In this document: positions 8,164 to 17,947 of the stretch, piece by piece | How positions within the stretch are numbered: the stretch's first letter is position 1 | How the letters are laid out: every line of letters begins with the position of its first letter | Assembly (NCBI GenBank): GCA_964639245.1 | Contig: CAZXCU010000014.1 | Location: 1-64,000, forward strand | Source of the DNA: SB15 sp964639245 | GTDB lineage: Bacteria > Chloroflexota > Anaerolineae > Aggregatilineales > J027 | Direction of reading: 5' to 3' | Length of the DNA: 64,000 nt | Position numbers and translations under genes: made by a program | The notes under the pieces: model-generated | Database searches by the model: none | What the model was told of the DNA's origin: nothing | The model's input: the letters and a program-made list of their open reading frames with translations, nothing else

Positions 8164-9432
8164 ATGGCAGACAATACTTTTATGGAACTCGGCGACGGGT
8201 ATGCAGTTATTAAGGTCGTCGGTATTGGTGGTGGCGGTGGGAATGCAATTAACCGCATGATTGACGAAGGGCTGGGGGGAGTCGAATTTATTGCGATTAA
8301 CACCGACTCACAGGCACTTCAATTAAGCAAAGCAAAAACCCGTATTCGTATTGGCGATAAACTGACTCGCGGTCTTGGCGCGGGCGGGAATCCTGAAATT
8401 GGACGGAAAGCAGCCGAAGAAAGCGCTGATGAACTTTATGAAGTGCTGCGCGGGGCTGATATGGTCTTTATTACCTGTGGCATGGGCGGTGGTACAGGCA
8501 CGGGCGCGACTCCTTCAGTTGCCAAAATTGCCCGTGAATTGGGTGCATTAACCATTGGCGTGGTCACACGGCCTTTCACCTTTGAAGGCGCACGCCGTAC
8601 CCAATCCGCCGAAGCAGGTATTGAAGCCCTGCGTGGACAGGTAGACACCCTCATTGTGATCCCGAATGACCGTTTGCTTCAATTGGTGGACAAAAAATCC
8701 AGCTTGCAAAATGCCTTTGGGATGGCAGACGATGTTTTGCGGCAGGGTATTCAGGGGATTTCTGAACTGATTACTGTGCCGGGCATGATTAACCTCGATT
8801 TTGCCGATGTACGTGCCATTATGAGCGAAGGTGGCGCGGCATTGATGGCTGTCGGACGTGCTTCTGGCGAAGACCGCGCCCGCAAAGCCGCCGAAGCCGC
8901 CGTTAGCAGCAGTCTGCTAGATGTAACCATTGACGGCGCACGCGGTATTTTGTTCAACGTTACGGGCGGGCCAGATTTAAGCCTGTTCGATGTCAATGAA
9001 GCCGCTGCCATTATCAAAGAAACGGCGCATCCCGATGTCAACCTCATTTTTGGCGCGGTGATTGATGAAAATATGCACGAAGAAGTGCGGATTACCGTGA
9101 TTGCTACCGGATTTGAACAGAATCGTGTGATGATGCGTCCGCGTCAGGGGGGGCAACAAGATTATCAGATGCCTAACCAACGCCCGCAGCAGCAAACCGG
9201 TTACTATCAACAACCCATGCAGCCGCAGCAGCCCGTCTATCAAGAGTATCAACAACCTGCGGCACCGCAGTATCCGCAGCCGCCACAACAACAGCAGCCG
9301 GTGCAGCAGCAACCCCAACCACCTCAACAGCCTGCCCAACAGCAGCACCCGCAGGAAGATTTCCCGCAGCGTGTGGTGTACGAAACCAATGATTTAGACA
9401 TTCCGGCGTTCTTGCGACGCGGCAAACAGTAA
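8164..9432 (+). CDS. ftsZ: Cell division protein FtsZ (tubulin homologue)
   Basis: GTPase that forms the Z-ring. The nucleotide-binding glycine loop GGGTGTG is at residues 108-114, preceded by VVGIGGGGGNAINRMI, with the synergy (T7) loop GMINLDFADVRAIMS near 205. The conserved core ends at about residue 325. It is followed by a Gln/Pro-rich linker of about 75 residues with many QQP runs, and then the C-terminal peptide NDLDIPAFLRR that binds FtsA. The start is supported by AGGAGG at 8147-8152, 11 bases upstream. Total length 422 residues. A terminator hairpin follows, ending the division cluster. Confidence 0.98.
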   Translation: MADNTFMELGDGYAVIKVVGIGGGGGNAINRMIDEGLGGVEFIAINTDSQALQLSKAKTRIRIGDKLTRGLGAGGNPEIGRKAAEESADELYEVLRGADMVFITCGMGGGTGTGATPSVAKIARELGALTIGVVTRPFTFEGARRTQSAEAGIEALRGQVDTLIVIPNDRLLQLVDKKSSLQNAFGMADDVLRQGIQGISELITVPGMINLDFADVRAIMSEGGAALMAVGRASGEDRARKAAEAAVSSSLLDVTIDGARGILFNVTGGPDLSLFDVNEAAAIIKETAHPDVNLIFGAVIDENMHEEVRITVIATGFEQNRVMMRPRQGGQQDYQMPNQRPQQQTGYYQQPMQPQQPVYQEYQQPAAPQYPQPPQQQQPVQQQPQPPQQPAQQQHPQEDFPQRVVYETNDLDIPAFLRRGKQ

Positions 9433-9460
9433 AAATGTTGGTAGGTTCCTCCTAGAACGG

Positions 9461-9504
9461 ATAAACGACTGTCTGGAGAATGATGGGCAGTCGTTTATTT
9501 TTGA
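9461..9504 (+). terminator. Rho-independent terminator after ftsZ
   Basis: Perfect stem ATAAACGACTG (9461-9471) with CAGTCGTTTAT (9488-9498), followed by a T-run. It sits 28 bases after the ftsZ stop. Confidence 0.85.
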
Positions 9505-9577
9505 TAAAAATAGTTAGAAAGTTCTCACTTTTTGTGAACCTTGTGTTACCCTTAATCAAAGGACTAGGAATAACGCA

Positions 9578-9937
9578 ATGATCAAAGTTTTGCTGGTAGA
9601 AGATGACACCCCCCTCATGCGTTTGTATCAAGGCGCATTGGAAGTCGAATATGATGTCGTCGCTGTCGAGTCCTCCTCGGAGGCCATTGACGCGATTAAT
9701 AAATTTCAGCCCGATTTGATTGTGCTGGATTTAAATTTGCCCGATGCTCCGGGTACGGTGGTGTTAGACTATGTGGAAAAACACCCCGAATATGCCAATT
9801 TAAAAGTGGTGGTGATGACGGGCTTTGCCCATCATCGTCAGCAGAATTTACCGCCACGGGTGGTCGAAATGCTGGCAAAACCTGTCACCTCATCCATGCT
9901 GCTACGGGCGATTAAAAATGTCATCGTCAAACATTAA
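9578..9937 (+). CDS. Stand-alone response-regulator receiver protein
   Basis: A 119-residue CheY-like receiver with no output domain. The acidic pocket is EDD (8-10), the phospho-acceptor is Asp51 in LIVLDLNLPD, Thr81 is in VVVMTG, and Lys101 is in LAKPVT. An AGGA Shine-Dalgarno lies upstream. It is monocistronic, flanked by terminators on both sides, and no kinase is adjacent, so the partner is unknown. It probably works by protein-protein interaction, as an intermediate in a phosphorelay or as a CheY/DivK-type effector. Confidence 0.9.
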   Translation: MIKVLLVEDDTPLMRLYQGALEVEYDVVAVESSSEAIDAINKFQPDLIVLDLNLPDAPGTVVLDYVEKHPEYANLKVVVMTGFAHHRQQNLPPRVVEMLAKPVTSSMLLRAIKNVIVKH

Positions 9938-9942
9938 CTGAC

Positions 9943-9979
9943 AAAAGACGAGCGCCGCTGTCAGGTTCTCGTCTTTTTT
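9943..9979 (+). terminator. Rho-independent terminator after the receiver gene
   Basis: Stem AAAAGACGAG (9943-9952) with CTCGTCTTTT (9968-9977), ending in a run of six T. It lies 5 bases after the stop codon. Confidence 0.85.
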
Positions 9980-10074
9980 CTATCAGGTGAGCGCGTACCA
10001 AAAAGTGTCGTTCCTCATTTCTCCCCCACACGAATACGCCCTATACTGAAAATAGATTAATTAGGAGACTTTTC

Positions 10075-13000
10075 ATGCGAAAGCGTCTGCTCCTGACGAG
10101 CATCATGCTCGTTTTGCTGGTCGGTGCGGCGACGGTGGTACGGGCTGCCCCATTCTGGCAGACTGAAAGTGCTGTTCCCCGCGTCACAGAAACCCTGCCC
10201 TTTGAGGGAGAAGAACTTCAGCTCACCCAACCCATCACCCTCTATTTTAACCAAGCCATGAATCGAGAAAGTGTGGAAGCCGCGCTTTCGGTTGCCCCGG
10301 ACACCGCGCAGCTTGGCACACTCGCTTGGGCCGATGATTTGTCCCTGACCATCACGCCAGAGGGTGAATGGCCGCGAGACACGCTGTTAGAATTTACGGT
10401 AGGAACCGAAGCCACTTCCGCCGAAGGCACAGCTCTTGAGGAAGCCTACCAACTCACCTATCAGACCGTGGGTTTTCTGGAAGTGGTCGAATTTTTGCCC
10501 ACGCAGGACGAAAAAGATGTTAGTGCGGACAGTGTTCTCACCATCATTTTCAACCGTCCGGTTGTGCCATTGGTATCTATCGAAGAACAGGACACGCTGG
10601 TCAACCCGATTGAAATTTCCCCCACCATTGAAGGCGAGGGCAAATGGCTCAATACTTCTATTTATACTTTTACGCCCAAAGAAGGTTGGGGCGGTGGATT
10701 GGAATATACTGTTACCATTCCCGAAGGACTGACCGACCCCACGGGCGCGATTTTAGCCGACTCAACGGCATGGTCATTTACGACGGTTTTGCCACAGATT
10801 TATGCGCTTTACCCTTATGGTGACGCAACTCAGTTGCCGCTTGACCAAGCTGTGACAGTGGAATTTACCCAGCCGATGAATCCCGGCACCACTACCGAAG
10901 CCATTCGCATCACCGATTCGGATGGGAATCCGGTGATCGGGTCATATAAATGGACAGATTCGAATCGTCTGATGACTTTTACCCCCAAAGACCTGCTGGC
11001 TTTAGGGACACGTTACGTAGTGGAGGTCGATGAAACGGTTGCGACCAGCATGACGGGCGCAAAACTCAAAGAAGGCGACTCGATTCAGTTTACCACTGTC
11101 CCCTATCCCGAAATTATCAGCACCGACCCTTCCGATGGCATGGATGGTGCTTATCCCTACGGTGGATTCAGTATTTATTTTAATACCTATATTGACGATG
11201 AATCACTGGAGGACAAAATCATTATCGAGCCAGCCCCTTGGCGCGAATATGACACCTACTATTACGATTATGATTTTCGATTTTCGTTGTTTTTTGATAC
11301 CGAGCCAAGCACCGATTACACCGTGACTATTTTGCCCGGCATCAAAGATATTTACGGCAACGAAATTAAAGAAGGGCTAACCGTTCGTTATTCTACCGCT
11401 CCCTATGACCCTGAAATTAACCTGAATATTCCCGGTTTTGTCGGGCTTTATAGCGCGTATAACGAAACGACCCGTGTTTTTGCCACCCATCGCAACATCG
11501 ACACGCTCGATTTAGAACTCTACCGCGTCGAACTGGAAACCCTGATGCGTCTCACCGGACAGGATTCATGGGATTTCCGGGATTCGTGGTTTCCTTCGCG
11601 GCGGGACTTACGGCGCGAATGGACAATGCGCGTGCAGAGTCAGCCCAATGAACGCCGCTATGAACTGCTGCGCCTCAGCGAACAAGGCAACGATGGCATT
11701 GAAAATATCCAATGTCTGGGCGCACCCCCCATCACCATGCAGGTCGGCGATACGGGTATCGTCAGCGACAATGACCCCCGGCCGTTACGGATTCGCAGTT
11801 TGCCGAATTTGCAGGGCGAAATTTTGACCGAACTGGCGGTGGGCAAAACCTTTACCATCACCGATGGGCCAATTTGCGCCGATACCTATATCTGGTGGCA
11901 AATTGAAACCACTGATGAAAACCCCGTCATCGGGTGGGCTGCCGAAGGGACAGACGGTAACTATTTCATGGAAATGGTTGAACGGGCAGAACCGACGGTG
12001 AATCCTGCCGACTATCCACCGCTTGCACCCGGCATTTATTACCTGACCTTGACTTCGCCGGATTTATACAATCCTTATGAGCTAGAGCATGTCATGGTCG
12101 TATCGACAGTCAACCTAACCCTGAAATTCTCGCCCGACCAAGCGATGGCATGGGTCACAGATTTGCAAAGCGGCGCACCTGTTGCCAATATTCCTGTCGC
12201 TTTCTACGATTCCGAGCGCAGCGAACTAGGCCGCATGACTACCGATGAAAACGGCATTGCCATCTTGGAAATTCCGCAGCTTCAATCGCTCTACACCACC
12301 CTTTACGCCGTGGTTGAAACCGATGACCAGTTTGGCTATGTTTACAGCGATTTGTCCAATGGCCTTGATCCCTGGAATTTCAATGTCTTTGGCGATTATG
12401 AGCCGGAAAATCTGGCGATTTATCTGTACACAGACCGCCCCATTTACCGCACCGACCAACCTGTCTATTTTCGTGGGGTCATCCGTCATCAGGATGATGT
12501 CACCTTTACCTTGCCCACCGAAACGGAAATTCCCGTTAAAATTTATGATCCGCAGGGGCAAATTGTCTACGAACAAACCCTAACACTCACTCCGCAGGGG
12601 TCATTCTCCGGCGAATTTCACATTGATAAAGAGGGCGCGTTGGGCTACTATCGCATTGCGGCGGAACTCAGCAGCAATCAGCGCAGCGAATTTAGTTTAG
12701 GCTTCAATGTTGCTGAATATGTTGCCCCTGAGTTTCAGGTGGAAACCACCCCTGCCGAACCCGCCGTTGTACAGGGCGATACCGTGCAGATGATGGTTGA
12801 AAGCACCTATTTCTTCGGAGGTGCGGTCAGCAACGCCGAGGTGGAATGGACGGTGTTAAGCCGCGACTATTTCTTCAATTACACCGGACGTGAACGTTAT
12901 GACTTCATTGATTACAACTACGACTATGGGCCGGGTGAATTTTACGATGAATATGGCGAACAAATTGCCAGTGGTGTTGGCACAACCGACTCCGAAGGCC

Positions 13001-16000
13001 GTTTTCTCGTTGAAGTGCCTGCCGATTTAGGCACACGCACCCAGAGTCAGGAATACACCATTGAAGCCCGTGTGATTGACGAAAGTGACCAGTTGGTTGC
13101 CGGACGCGCACAGGTCATCATTCATCAAGGCGAAGTCTATGTCGGGGTGCGCGGCGAAAAATACATTAGCAAAGCCGGTGAACCTGCCAAGGTCAATTTA
13201 ATCGCCGTGGATTGGGACTCTGCCCCCGTTGAAGGTCAAGCCATCGAATACAAGATTGTTGAACGGCGCTGGTCATCTGTCCAAGAGGAAGATGAAATGG
13301 GGCGTACTGTCTGGACATGGGAAGTCGAAGAAATTCCCTTGGACGACGGCGAAGGCGCAATCAGAACCGACGCAGAAGGCAAAGCATCGGTCACATTTAC
13401 GCCCCCAATGGCCGGCACATACAAAATTTATGCCGAAACCCGCGATTCCCGGAATAACAAAATTTTGTCCTCCACCTATCTCTGGGTGACAGGTTCAAAT
13501 TATGTGTCGTGGCGACAGCAAAACAGCAACCGCTTCGACCTCATCACCGATGCTGACAGTTATAAAGTCGGTGACACCGCCGAAATTTTGATTGCCAGTC
13601 CGTTTCAAGGCGATTCAGTTGCGCTCATTACCGTTGAACGGGGTGGGATCATCTCACATGAAGTGGTTCGGATGACCACCAACAGCTATGTTTATAATCT
13701 GCCGATTGAGGGCAGCCACGCGCCGAATATTTTTGTCTCGGTGGTGCTGGTCAAAGGGGTGGATGAAAACACACCCTATGCTGAATTCCGCATGGGCATG
13801 ACCCAACTCAACGTGGATACCGAACGTTTAGCCCTGAACATCGAAGTTACGCCCAATGTAGACATCACGAAAGGCGAATTTGTTGGGCCGGGGGATGAAG
13901 TCACCTACACGATTAAAACCACCGATTGGGAAGGCAAGCCTGTCAGCGCCGAAGTCGGTTTGAGCGTGACCGATTTGTCCGTCCTGACGATTGCCCCGCC
14001 GAATAGTGCTTCACCGATGGAATTTTTCTATTCGCAGCGCGGCGTTTCTGTCCGCACCAGCACCCCGCTAACTATCTCTGTCGATAAAGTTACCCAGACG
14101 ATCATTGATACCGTTAAAGGCGGTGGTGGCGGTGGTGGTGAAGCAGGGATTTTCGACATCCGCGAGGAATTTGTGGACACTCCCGGCTGGAAGCCCGACC
14201 TTGTGACAGATGAAAACGGCTTGGCAACCTATACCGTCAAATTGCCGGATAATCTCACTACATGGCGGTTGGATGCACGCGGTCTGACCACTGGCGAAAC
14301 TGGCCCGATGCTGGTGGGAACAGCCAATTCGGATGTCCTCAGCACCAAGCCTTTGCTCATCCGTCCCATCACCCCGCGTTTTATGATTGTTGGCGACCAA
14401 CTCGAATTTGCGGCGGTGGTCAACAACAACACGGGTGAAACCCAAACCGCCGAAGTCACCTTACAAGGCACGGGTTTTGAATTAGCAGAAGGGGTGTCGC
14501 TCACCCAAATCGTTGAAATTCCTTCACAGGGGCGCGTCCGTGTCAACTGGCCCGCTACCATTCAAGATGTCCCTGCCGTCAAAGTCACCTTCTTTGTGAA
14601 CGGCAACGACGGGCAGTTCACTGATGCCAGCGAAGCACCTTTGGGGCAAGGGGAAGACAATCTGCTGCCGGTCTATAAATATGAAGTGCGCGAAACCGTG
14701 GGAACAGGCGGGGCATTAACCGGGCCAGAGGCAGGCACACGCAGCGAAATTATCACCCTGCCGCGTTTGTTTGATGTGACACAGGGCGATTTAACCGTCC
14801 GCGTGGATCGTTCGCTTGCTGCCGCCACCGTGGATGGCTTGGACTACCTGAAAAATTATCCCTATCAGTGTATCGAACAAACCGTTAGCCGCTTTTTGCC
14901 CAATGCCATCACCCTGCGGGCATTTTCGCAGCTTGGCCTCTATGATGCAGAATTGCAAGCCAACCTCGATGAGCAGTTGGGGTTTGCCGTGCAGCGTCTC
15001 TATGCCCAGCAACATACCGACGGTGGGTGGGGGTGGTTCCCGGAAGATGAAAGCAATCCTCTCACCACCGCCTACGCCATTATCGGTTTGGTCGAAGCAG
15101 GACGCAGTGGCTATCCGGTTGATCAGCGAGTCATTAACCGCGCCGCCGAATTCGTGCAGGACTATCTTGATAACTTACCCTCAGAACCGTATCGCTGGCA
15201 GTTGAATCGGCAGGCCTTCCTGATTTTTGCCCTCTCACAAGCCGGATTCTTTGAACCGAGCGCAGCCACTTTCCTCTACGATGAATATTTCATCCAGTTG
15301 AACCTTGATGCAAAGGCATTTTTGGCGCTGGCGATGGCAACCATGAATCCAGACGATGAACGGCTTAACCATTTCATCACCGAATTTGTCGGTAACGCGG
15401 TGCTGAGTGCCACCGGCGCACATTTTGAAGATGAACGGGATCGTTACAACTGGACAACCAATACCCGCACCACCGCCCTCATCCTCAAAGCGATGATTGA
15501 AATTGACGCGGAAAACCAACTTATTCCGATGGTCATTCGCTGGCTGATGGTGGCACGCAATGCCGATGCGTGGGAATCGACTCAAGAAACCGCATGGGCG
15601 GTGATGGCGCTGACCGATTGGATGGTGGTGACAGGGGAACTTCGCCCCGATTACACCTTTGCCGTTGGCCTTAACGGGCAAGAACAAGCCCTTGAGGACA
15701 ACACGGCCACACAGGAAAATGTCAAAGAAACTGAAGTGTTGCGCGTGGAAGTCGCTGAACTCCTTCAAGATGAGGCCAACCGTTTGACCTTCACCCGCAC
15801 CGATGGACAGGGCAATCTCTACTACACTGCCCATTTGAACGTGTATGTGCCTGTACCAGAAGTGGAAGCCGTCAACGCGGGCATCATTGTAGACCGCAAA
15901 TACTACGCCTTTAACGATGATACCCTCACCCCGATTACACAGGGTAAAGTGGGCGACCAAGTAGAGGTCGTGCTGACCATCATCGCGCCGAGTGATTTGC

Positions 16001-16347
16001 ACTACGTGATTGTCGAAGACCCGATTCCGGCGGGGTCATCGGCGGTTGACCCGAACTTGCTAACCAGCAGCGTGGTGTCGCAGCGTCCTGAACTCAGTCG
16101 TACCAACCCCTTGTATTATGGCTGGGGCTGGTGGTATTTCTCCCGTACCGAATTCCGCGACGAAAAAGTCGTCATGTACGCAACGTATCTTCCGCGTGGC
16201 ACTTACGAATTTCGCTATACCATTCGTTTGGGTTTGCAGGGCGAATACAACGTCATTCCGCCCACCGCGCAGGAATTTTACTTCCCCGAAGTCTATGGAC
16301 GTGGCGAAGGTTCAACCTTTGCGATTGAGCCGGATGAGGAAGAATAG
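10075..16347 (+). CDS. Secreted bacterial alpha-2-macroglobulin with N-terminal SbsA-type Ig-like domains and thioester
   Basis: A 2090-residue envelope protein of the broad-range protease-trap family. Residues 1-25 form a signal peptide (cleavage near VVRAAP); no lipobox Cys is seen. Residues about 35-450 hold three or four Big_5/SbsA-like Ig domains (for example LTQPITLYFNQAMN). Residues about 551-640 look like a bacterial SH3 domain (LRIRSLPNLQGEIL). MG domains follow, with the A2M_N signature YLYTDRPIYRTDQPVYFRG near 780. A Gly run (about 1347-1353) precedes the A2M motif PGWKPDLVTDENG. The thioester is intact: Cys1599-Ile-Glu-Gln1602, followed by the alpha-helical complement-like domain with GGWGWFPED. 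The AGGAG Shine-Dalgarno is good. No penicillin-binding protein 1C gene, a frequent partner, is adjacent. Confidence 0.93.
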   Translation: MRKRLLLTSIMLVLLVGAATVVRAAPFWQTESAVPRVTETLPFEGEELQLTQPITLYFNQAMNRESVEAALSVAPDTAQLGTLAWADDLSLTITPEGEWPRDTLLEFTVGTEATSAEGTALEEAYQLTYQTVGFLEVVEFLPTQDEKDVSADSVLTIIFNRPVVPLVSIEEQDTLVNPIEISPTIEGEGKWLNTSIYTFTPKEGWGGGLEYTVTIPEGLTDPTGAILADSTAWSFTTVLPQIYALYPYGDATQLPLDQAVTVEFTQPMNPGTTTEAIRITDSDGNPVIGSYKWTDSNRLMTFTPKDLLALGTRYVVEVDETVATSMTGAKLKEGDSIQFTTVPYPEIISTDPSDGMDGAYPYGGFSIYFNTYIDDESLEDKIIIEPAPWREYDTYYYDYDFRFSLFFDTEPSTDYTVTILPGIKDIYGNEIKEGLTVRYSTAPYDPEINLNIPGFVGLYSAYNETTRVFATHRNIDTLDLELYRVELETLMRLTGQDSWDFRDSWFPSRRDLRREWTMRVQSQPNERRYELLRLSEQGNDGIENIQCLGAPPITMQVGDTGIVSDNDPRPLRIRSLPNLQGEILTELAVGKTFTITDGPICADTYIWWQIETTDENPVIGWAAEGTDGNYFMEMVERAEPTVNPADYPPLAPGIYYLTLTSPDLYNPYELEHVMVVSTVNLTLKFSPDQAMAWVTDLQSGAPVANIPVAFYDSERSELGRMTTDENGIAILEIPQLQSLYTTLYAVVETDDQFGYVYSDLSNGLDPWNFNVFGDYEPENLAIYLYTDRPIYRTDQPVYFRGVIRHQDDVTFTLPTETEIPVKIYDPQGQIVYEQTLTLTPQGSFSGEFHIDKEGALGYYRIAAELSSNQRSEFSLGFNVAEYVAPEFQVETTPAEPAVVQGDTVQMMVESTYFFGGAVSNAEVEWTVLSRDYFFNYTGRERYDFIDYNYDYGPGEFYDEYGEQIASGVGTTDSEGRFLVEVPADLGTRTQSQEYTIEARVIDESDQLVAGRAQVIIHQGEVYVGVRGEKYISKAGEPAKVNLIAVDWDSAPVEGQAIEYKIVERRWSSVQEEDEMGRTVWTWEVEEIPLDDGEGAIRTDAEGKASVTFTPPMAGTYKIYAETRDSRNNKILSSTYLWVTGSNYVSWRQQNSNRFDLITDADSYKVGDTAEILIASPFQGDSVALITVERGGIISHEVVRMTTNSYVYNLPIEGSHAPNIFVSVVLVKGVDENTPYAEFRMGMTQLNVDTERLALNIEVTPNVDITKGEFVGPGDEVTYTIKTTDWEGKPVSAEVGLSVTDLSVLTIAPPNSASPMEFFYSQRGVSVRTSTPLTISVDKVTQTIIDTVKGGGGGGGEAGIFDIREEFVDTPGWKPDLVTDENGLATYTVKLPDNLTTWRLDARGLTTGETGPMLVGTANSDVLSTKPLLIRPITPRFMIVGDQLEFAAVVNNNTGETQTAEVTLQGTGFELAEGVSLTQIVEIPSQGRVRVNWPATIQDVPAVKVTFFVNGNDGQFTDASEAPLGQGEDNLLPVYKYEVRETVGTGGALTGPEAGTRSEIITLPRLFDVTQGDLTVRVDRSLAAATVDGLDYLKNYPYQCIEQTVSRFLPNAITLRAFSQLGLYDAELQANLDEQLGFAVQRLYAQQHTDGGWGWFPEDESNPLTTAYAIIGLVEAGRSGYPVDQRVINRAAEFVQDYLDNLPSEPYRWQLNRQAFLIFALSQAGFFEPSAATFLYDEYFIQLNLDAKAFLALAMATMNPDDERLNHFITEFVGNAVLSATGAHFEDERDRYNWTTNTRTTALILKAMIEIDAENQLIPMVIRWLMVARNADAWESTQETAWAVMALTDWMVVTGELRPDYTFAVGLNGQEQALEDNTATQENVKETEVLRVEVAELLQDEANRLTFTRTDGQGNLYYTAHLNVYVPVPEVEAVNAGIIVDRKYYAFNDDTLTPITQGKVGDQVEVVLTIIAPSDLHYVIVEDPIPAGSSAVDPNLLTSSVVSQRPELSRTNPLYYGWGWWYFSRTEFRDEKVVMYATYLPRGTYEFRYTIRLGLQGEYNVIPPTAQEFYFPEVYGRGEGSTFAIEPDEEE

Positions 16348-16359
16348 TCTGTCATTGAC

Positions 16360-16390
16360 AACAAGGGGCTTAATGCCCCTTGTTTGTTTA
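16360..16390 (+). terminator. Rho-independent terminator after the alpha-2-macroglobulin gene
   Basis: Stem AACAAGGGGC (16360-16369) with GCCCCTTGTT (16375-16384) and a T-rich tail. It separates two convergent genes and may serve both. Confidence 0.8.
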
Positions 16391-16400
16391 ACCGTGAAAT

Positions 16401-17876
16401 TTACAGAACCGGGGCATGAGGCTGACGGGCAACAAATTGGCCTTTGCCCTTTTCACCCGTCCATTGGTCGCCATCCACGACTTTTTTACCGCGCAGATAG
16501 ACTTTTTCCGGCATCCCCCGGACATTCATGCCTTCGTAGACATTGTAATCGACGCGCATATGATGGGTTTTTGCGCTGATGGTATGTTCCTTGTCAGGAT
16601 TCCACACCACAATATCTGCGTCCGAACCCACTGCAATGGTGCCTTTTTTCGGGTACATCCCAAAAATCTTGGCGGGATTGGTGCAGTGGAGTTCGACAAA
16701 CCGACTCGCGCTCATCCGACCACTGTTGACCCCGTGATGCCAACCAACCATCATCCGGTCTTCTAAACCGGGCATCCCATTGGGGATTTTGGCAAAATTG
16801 CCCTTGCCCAATTCTTTACCGGGGCGGCGATAGGTGGGGTCTTGTGCTTCATACCCGACCCAATCCGTATTGCCATTTTTCTCCAGCCATGCTTGCCACG
16901 GGCCAACCCCACCTTCAAACCAGAAATCGCAGTGGTCGGTGCTAACGGCTTGGAGTGTGCCGCTTTGTAAGGCTTTCCAGAGGACTGCTTGGTCGTGGGT
17001 CGAGCGAATGGGCGGGGAACACACATATTTTGCGCCCTGAAAATCGGGGGCAGCAAGGTGTTCTGCCACCGTCAGAAATAAATATTGGGTACAGGTTTCG
17101 CCCATCACCGGATAGCCCAATGCCCGTCCGCGTGCCAGTGCTTGAATAGCGGGTTCACAGGTCATATGTACCACATACAAGGGGCAACCGGTTAAACCCG
17201 CCATAACCACCGCCCGATTGGTCGCTTCCCCTTCGATTTCCGGGGGGCGCGAGGAGGCGTGATATTTCGGATCGGTTTTGCCATCCTTGAGAAGTTGCGG
17301 GGTGAGCAGGGCTTCGACATCGCCATTTTCTGCGTGTACCATCACAATCATGCCGTTTTGGGCAGCTGTTTGCATGGTACGAAACAGCGTATCATCATCC
17401 ACCATGAACACATTTTTGTACGCCATAAAGACTTTGAGGCTGGTTACACCTTCGTTGACCAGACTCGGAATTTCTTCCATCACTTCATTGCGTAAGTCGG
17501 TAATCGCCATATGAAAGCCATAGTCAATGCAGGCTTTGGTGGCTTTTTCGCGCCATGTTTTTAAGCCATCTGCCAAACTCCCGCCAATCGGTTGAATCAC
17601 AAAATCGATATGGCTGGTTGTTCCACCAAAAGCAGCTGCAATATGCCCCGATTCAAAATCGTCATTGCTAATGGTGCCGCCAAACGGCAAATCCAGATGG
17701 GTATGGACATCAATCCCGCCCGGCATTAAATATTTGCCTGTGCAATCCACGACCTCATGTCCATCGGAGGGGATGTTCAACCCCATGAGGGTGACAACTT
17801 CGCCTTCGACCAGCACATCGGCCTTGAGCATATCCCCCGCCGTGATGACCGTCCCATTCTTAAATAAGGTTCCCAT
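16401..17876 (-). CDS. hydA: Dihydropyrimidinase / D-hydantoinase
   Basis: Binuclear metal amidohydrolase that opens the ring of dihydropyrimidines or 5-substituted hydantoins (reductive pyrimidine catabolism). All metal ligands are visible in the 491 residues: His58 and His60 (DVHTH), carboxylated Lys148 (SLKVFMAYKN), His181 (VHAEN), His237 (VVHMT) and Asp314 (STDHCD). An AGGAGA Shine-Dalgarno precedes the ATG. It lies downstream of the LLM oxidoreductase on the same strand, so the two probably form one transcript. No dihydropyrimidine dehydrogenase or beta-ureidopropionase is in the window, and the natural substrate could be another cyclic amide. Confidence 0.93.
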   Translation of the reverse strand: MGTLFKNGTVITAGDMLKADVLVEGEVVTLMGLNIPSDGHEVVDCTGKYLMPGGIDVHTHLDLPFGGTISNDDFESGHIAAAFGGTTSHIDFVIQPIGGSLADGLKTWREKATKACIDYGFHMAITDLRNEVMEEIPSLVNEGVTSLKVFMAYKNVFMVDDDTLFRTMQTAAQNGMIVMVHAENGDVEALLTPQLLKDGKTDPKYHASSRPPEIEGEATNRAVVMAGLTGCPLYVVHMTCEPAIQALARGRALGYPVMGETCTQYLFLTVAEHLAAPDFQGAKYVCSPPIRSTHDQAVLWKALQSGTLQAVSTDHCDFWFEGGVGPWQAWLEKNGNTDWVGYEAQDPTYRRPGKELGKGNFAKIPNGMPGLEDRMMVGWHHGVNSGRMSASRFVELHCTNPAKIFGMYPKKGTIAVGSDADIVVWNPDKEHTISAKTHHMRVDYNVYEGMNVRGMPEKVYLRGKKVVDGDQWTGEKGKGQFVARQPHAPVL

Positions 17877-17895
17877 GAAAAATCTCCTTTGTTTT

Positions 17896-17936
17896 CAGTT
17901 TTCAGGATCATCTTTTTAACGGATCACTGAAAACTG
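17896..17936. repeat. Inverted repeat in the spacer between the LLM oxidoreductase and dihydropyrimidinase genes
   Basis: CAGTTTTCAG (17896-17905) pairs perfectly with CTGAAAACTG (17927-17936), and the stem extends inward through GATC with one bulge. In the minus-strand transcript this hairpin lies just before the hydA Shine-Dalgarno. It could modulate or stabilise the dicistronic mRNA, or be a dispersed repeat. Confidence 0.55.
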
Positions 17937-17947
17937 ACAAGCGATAA

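Noticed and set aside
15235..16002. 255-codon open frame on the minus strand inside the alpha-2-macroglobulin gene
   Set aside because: His/Phe-rich composition with no domain pattern, and the plus strand is clearly coding there; it is a shadow of the real gene.
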